This document shows, one piece after another, positions 59,868-64,000 of a stretch of 64,000 nucleotides of DNA. Every line of letters starts with the position of its first letter. Position 1 is the first letter of the stretch. The notes under the pieces were generated by a model that was given only the letters and a program-made list of their open reading frames with translations, was not told where the DNA came from and did no database searches. Source of the DNA: Iris pallida (Eukaryota; Streptophyta; Magnoliopsida; Asparagales; Iridaceae); assembly GCA_029216955.1 (NCBI GenBank), contig JANAVB010016199.1, positions 14,004,410-14,068,409 on the forward strand. Reading direction: 5' to 3'. Made by a program: the position numbers and the translations under genes.

Positions 59868-60350
59868 CTATATATAAGGGCTCCTGGATCATTAGCTAGC
59901 GACGATGGCCGTAATGGTTGGGATCCGGGCACAGATGAGGGGAGTTCAGGGGGGTGAATAATAATCTGCGGGTGGCTGGACAAAAATCGAGTGGATGCAC
60001 AGGAACCGGGTCCAGGGCCGGAGAGATGGATGTAGCGGTGGAAGCCGATATGCGTAGAGGTATCGTGGTCCACGGGGCTCTTCGGAAGATGCTCGGGCAA
60101 GCGGTCGACAACGTGGATGGTAGGAGCGGAACATTGATGAAGGACAGAGGCCTGTGAATGTCGGAGTTGGCAACAACGGACGTTCAAATCGGGATATGGG
60201 CCTAGCGGGGACCATGAGGACTCCAGCACGTGGGGTTGGACTTGTGCAGACAGAAGTTCAACAAACCCAGGGATCTGATAGGTTCCTTGACCAAACTGAT
60301 TTGGATTTGGGGAAGGTCTAACTGTGTTTGACATGATTAATGACATAAAT
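59868..60350 (+). other. Unassigned segment
   Basis: About 480 bases, fairly GC-rich, between the DNA transposon and the minus-strand LTR. Plus-strand frames contain glycine/arginine-rich pieces such as DDGRNGWDPGTDEGSSGG (about 59901) and a 67-codon ORF at 59954-60157; the minus strand has a longer open frame with no domain. It could be the linker of another LINE ORF1, but I cannot support that firmly. Confidence 0.3.
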
Positions 60351-60738
60351 TGAAGTATTGTGCTCCAATATTGGAAGAGGAAAATTAGGGTTTTATTGAG
60401 GAAGAAGATGACTACAAAAATGCAAGGAAAAGAATGAAAGAAAATACAAGCTAAGTAACTGATACATTTTTCATGCCTTTTCCTTCTCTACTACTCCTAT
60501 TTATGACATTCTGATACTCTGATGTTACTTCTTGACAGTTGCAAATGTCTGCTGAGTTGGTGTTGGCCTGGCTCTATTGACCTGGACTGCCTGGATCTGT
60601 TGATTCGAACTGCTGACCTGGTTGTATAAATTGATGAAAGACCACTTTGCTAATGAAGCTGTTGCTAAGCTTCTATACTGCTACTTCTGATACTGGGTAT
60701 TGAGCTGACATTGGTGAGCTAATTCTGGATATATAACA
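60351..60738 (-). repeat. LTR of a minus-strand chromovirus remnant
   Basis: On the minus strand it begins TGTTATATATCC right after a polypurine tract and ends ACAATACTTCA, 388 bp, with an AATAAA signal near the end (about 60393-60398). Short LTRs of this size are usual for Reina-type chromoviruses. The second LTR is not seen. Confidence 0.65.
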
Positions 60739-61190
60739 ATACTGCCCCCTTAAATTGACCTTTTGTCAAGGTCAATATGAGGAAATCTCTTAATAAAATT
60801 CTCATAAGTTTCCCAAGTAGCATCCTCATCATTTCTATTGCTTTCTCAGGATTCCAGTGGACTGTTGATATCACTGACACTGACCAATCCAACTGATGGC
60901 TTATGGATCACTGGGTACTGATTGTCGAAGATCAGTCCTTGAGCTAACACCTGGACTATGGTGTCTTCTTTATGGTTGAATATTCTTGAGTTACCCAGTG
61001 ATGTTTCCTGCTTCTTCAAGGGTCAGTGGAGCTCCGATGACAAACAATGTAGAGCAGTGTTTGTTGATACTAGCCAATGCTGAATATAGCTTCAGGTATT
61101 TAGCTAAGTCTGATACTGGCAGCTTCTGATACTTGGTAAAGAAGCTTTGGACCTAGGCATTGTTGAATTGCTGATTAGAGCCATGGCCAT
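60739..61190 (-). pseudogene. Chromovirus pol C-terminus (chromodomain) remnant
   Basis: Minus-strand translation just before the LTR gives NRNDEDATWETYENFIKRFP then HIDLDKRSI and GGSI, matching the end of a chromodomain (EDATWE block) and the usual polyprotein end next to the tract AATTTAAGGGGGCAGTA (about 60741-60757). Upstream pieces such as APLTLEEAGNIT fit the integrase tail. Stops and frameshifts are frequent. Confidence 0.7.
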
Positions 61191-62486
61191 AGTACTTGTA
61201 TTTGTAGGAAATATGGATGTATTAATGCTCTCCCCTTAATTTGACCTAGCGCCAAGGTCAAAGAGGGAACAATTTTGATACACGGATCCCATATGATTAT
61301 CACCAACTTTTCCAGTACATTCTTACGATGACTTGACTGTTTGTAAAGTTGTAAGTAGTCTAGATTCAAGACATCTATCAGGGAAAAGTTATCAGACTTT
61401 CCTCCACAACTCAATCCCACAGAAGAATGACATCTCTGTTTATTCTTGAGAAGGTCACTGAGTACTAGTTCATGTTTTTGTTGGTTGTTGTTGAAATAGA
61501 CAATTTCTGCTGCTTCTCATCAATAAAGCCTCACAATGACTAGCCATTTTTTAAATGGTACATCATGGTTGGTACAAACTGGTAATCTTCCAAAAACTGC
61601 CTCCTTGACAGAATCTAGTAGCTGATTGACATTCAGAACATTGGTGTCAAGGGTTGCTTGTGGTTTGGTAGCTGTTGGACTCTCAAATGATTCATTAAAG
61701 ATATCATCTTCAACAGAGGAAGCCTTAAGAAGGCCCTTCTCCTATGATAGAGGAACTTGTCCAGGTGTCTCCATAAATTGAGCCCCCAATGGGCAGACAT
61801 CTTCTGGCAAGAGGTCACCAAGTAGTTGTTCCCTCATCGAGGATGATTCTGAATCTGAAAATCTTCCAGGCTCTTCAAAATCACAGAAACCATAGATTCT
61901 TTAGATTGGTCTTCGGTTAAAGATAATGTTGAGAGCGATTTTAATGCAACATTCTCGTCCTCTTTTGACCCGTAAATTTTGTACAAATGGCCTGGTGCAG
62001 GGTTCACAGCCTGTAACTTGCTTTCATCAACCAAATGGAGGAATGGATCAAAGGATGCTGGCACTTGTGACTGTCCTGGCAAAGGAGGATTGGTATAGTA
62101 ACCTGAAGTTGGCCTAGGGTTGTGCCAACATAATAGAGTTGGTCCTCCTAGCATTGGGTCTTGCAGTAGATTGAAATGCATTCCTGGGTTTGGTGTGAGA
62201 GAATGCACATGAACTGTCATTGGTGTGCTCATACCAAATTGAGTACCAACATGTGTAGGTGTTGAAGTGAACTGAGATACATCAATTTGTTGACTGGAAA
62301 CTGGGTTTGCAAGGAACTCTTGAAATGTTCTTGAAGTCTGATTCCAAGTAGGACTCCCATTGTGTACACCAAATGGAGACCCAATATGTGCAGCAGTTGA
62401 AGATAAAGGATATGCAGTGGGTTGATAACTGAATATGGGTGCAGTGGTGATGCATTCCCAGGCTCAACCACCATGCCTGGGTGCAT
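61191..62486 (-). pseudogene. Further minus-strand retroelement remnant, probably gag-like
   Basis: Minus-strand frames 62486-62229 and 62232-61834 join into a proline/glutamine/asparagine-rich sequence (PPLPGQSQVPASFDP, then ALKSLSTLSLTEDQSKESMV). A second purine-rich stop region, GGTCAAATTAAGGGGAGAG (about 61223-61241 on the complement), resembles the chromovirus pol end and suggests two fused remnants. No catalytic motif is visible, so the family is uncertain. Confidence 0.4.
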
Positions 62487-62576
62487 CTGGGTGCATCAGT
62501 TAGTTACCATAAAGTTGAGCCACACCCTCCCAATCAGCCACGTCATCATGAATCAGCCACGTCACCTCTGACAGTT

Positions 62577-62837
62577 TGTTACACAGCTGGATGGAGAGAG
62601 CGTAGGAATCAAGTTTGCCAAGCTATCACCTATAAAAGAGGAGCACAAAGAATGAGAAGTTATGTGTGAGCTGTATCTTCATTTCTTAGTTCAATTTACA
62701 ATAGCATTTACCTGCAATTTCCTTTGTAGCTCTATTCTTCCATTCAATAAAGTAGTTCTTCCCCAATTTACTTGTTGTTATGTCGAATCCCATGAAATCA
62801 CCACCTGGTCCTGGAAATTTAGGTCGAGGACCTACCA
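62577..62837 (+). repeat. 5' LTR of a plus-strand gypsy element
   Basis: It begins TGTTACACAGC and ends CCTACCA, 261 bp, with TATAAAAG at 62631-62638 and AATAAA at about 62746. It is followed by a primer site. Only this LTR is in the window, so the left boundary rests on the TG start and the promoter spacing. Confidence 0.65.
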
Positions 62838-62840
62838 ATT

Positions 62841-62852
62841 TGGTATCAGAGC
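62841..62852 (+). other. Primer-binding site, initiator methionine tRNA
   Basis: TGGTATCAGAGC, a perfect match to the standard plant site, three bases after the LTR. Confidence 0.92.
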
Positions 62853-63705
62853 TGGATCCAATTTCAGAAGGAACGCTGGATCAAAGTTCGAGCAGCCATG
62901 CCTCTCGAGAAACTGCTCATGAGGAGCTCACATCACTGGAGGTGAATGGGAGGTTCCTTGCCATGGAAGGTACAATCCAACAACTCAGGACTACTATGAA
63001 TGCTCAATTCGAGAGACTGTTAGAAGAATTAACCAGATCTAGAGTTGGATCTGAACAAAGAATGGGAAATTTTGGCACGAATGCTGCCAACAATTTCCAG
63101 AATTCCCAAGGAATGTATACTCCACCAACCCCAGTGTATCCTGCCACAAATTTTCCAAACTCCCAAACCATGGGAATGGGAAATCCTTATAATACTGGAC
63201 CAATGGTGTTTCAAACACCCCAGCCTGCACAAATGAATATGCAACCCCCCTTTTGCTCCCAAGGGATGGGGAGTCCTGTGGTTCCTATGCAAATGGGACC
63301 TCAAGTGCCTTTTGGCACTCAAGGAGTAGCCAATCCTACTGTTCCTGTACAAATGCTTCAACACACACCTTTTGGTAATCAAGGAGTGGGCAATTCAGTT
63401 AATAATGCACAAATTCCCATTGTTCCTGCACATACTCCTCTGAATCATCAGAGGAATAATTTTGGTCTACAACATCAACCACAGACCATGGGGCACACAA
63501 ACTTTCAATTGAAGTTACCTGAATACGATGGAGCAGGGGATGTAGAAGAGTGGTTGATGAGAGCAGCCAATTATTTTAATTTCTATAATGTCTCAGAGTG
63601 GGACAAGGTTAAATTCTGCTCAGTCCAACTCAAAGGGACTGCTGCCTATTGGTTTAACTGGGTAATGAAGGTTAAGGGAGGAGTCATGTCTTGGAATGAA
63701 TTCTG
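62853..63705 (+). pseudogene. gypsy gag, cut by another LTR
   Basis: A frame open from 62780 through 63705 encodes a coiled-coil-like N-terminus (FLAMEGTIQQLRTTMNAQFE), a long proline/methionine/glutamine-rich linker, and the retrotransposon-gag core LPEYDGAGDVEEWLMRAANY with WDKVKFCSVQLKGTAAYWFN and SWNEFC. The likely start is an ATG after the primer site, for example at 62962. It is open and well preserved but ends at 63705 because a minus-strand LTR is inserted; the remaining residues of the computed ORF come from that LTR. Confidence 0.85.
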
Positions 63706-64000
63706 TGTCACGACCCGCACCCGGATATACGGGTACGGATACGTGGGCCACGCCCAGCCTACGCCGCGGTATCGGCGGTAGAACGCTGTCAAGTATACTA
63801 TACTAACTACAACATCTAAGAATCCATAACTAGAAATGTACTCATGTCACATCACGAAAACTAAGGAAGATAAGACAAGAATTAATAACAATATCACTAG
63901 AACAACTAGAATCTACAAGGATCATAAGACATGAAAGATAAAGAAGGAACAACAAGACTAACTAAGGATAACTACCAGGCAACTCCCATAGAAGAATAGT
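63706..64000 (-). repeat. Long LTR, minus strand, partial at window edge
   Basis: It begins TGTCACGACCCGCACCC, the complement of the GGGTGCGGGTCGTGACA end of the LARD-1 LTRs. TACGCCGCGGTATCGGCGGT (about 63760-63780) matches the terminal hairpin-like segment of those LTRs. The rest continues outside the window. Confidence 0.85.

Noticed and set aside
60351..62486. Possible integrated plant pararetrovirus on the minus strand
   Set aside because: The EDATWE chromodomain end, polypurine tract and TG...CA short LTR fit a chromovirus; no pararetrovirus motif was seen.

Overview
This window looks like intergenic DNA from a large plant nuclear genome, almost certainly a flowering plant; the species cannot be named. 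Evidence: plant-type Ty1/copia and Ty3/gypsy (chromovirus) retrotransposons with tRNA-type primer sites, a plant LINE with the ORF1 family that ends in a CCHC knuckle, a tRNA-derived SINE, and a long-inverted-repeat DNA transposon carrying pieces of plant genes. I see no intact host gene, rRNA, tRNA or CRISPR array. Nearly every base can be assigned to a transposable element, and every coding region is broken.

The main architecture is a set of nested insertions that can be read from terminal TG...CA ends and 5-bp target duplications. A LINE (3674-4928, 49220-49360, 56270-57359) is the oldest layer. It was split by copia-1 (4929-49219) and copia-2 (49361-56269). Copia-1 was itself split twice: by gypsy-1, a Del/Tekay-like chromovirus (8965-19842, duplication tctac), and by gypsy-2, a long-LTR element without recognisable coding (20141-48054, duplication ctatg). 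Inside gypsy-2 lies a second non-coding long-LTR element, LARD-1 (27674-39401, duplication ctact, LTRs of about 4.3 kb). The 3' LTR of gypsy-2 also received a minus-strand SINE in three tandem pieces (39801-40205) and two solo LTRs (40501-44045 and 44308-45982).

Left edge (1-3478): start of the internal region and one LTR of a minus-strand gypsy-type element whose body lies outside the window. Right part (57360-64000): a 2.5-kb DNA transposon with long, diverged inverted repeats. It contains a two-exon reading frame and an antisense 40-residue exon of a Tm-1-like (UPF0261) gene, so it resembles a Pack-MULE. It is followed by minus-strand remnants of a chromovirus, then the 5' end of a plus-strand gypsy element whose gag is cut by another long LTR at 63706.

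The most interesting points are the gene-capturing DNA transposon, a 101-bp array of 9-10 WRKY W-box cores in the LARD-1 LTRs, an unusual conserved candidate primer-binding site shared by four elements, and three tandem 3'-UTR repeats in copia-2 whose hairpin arms change together.
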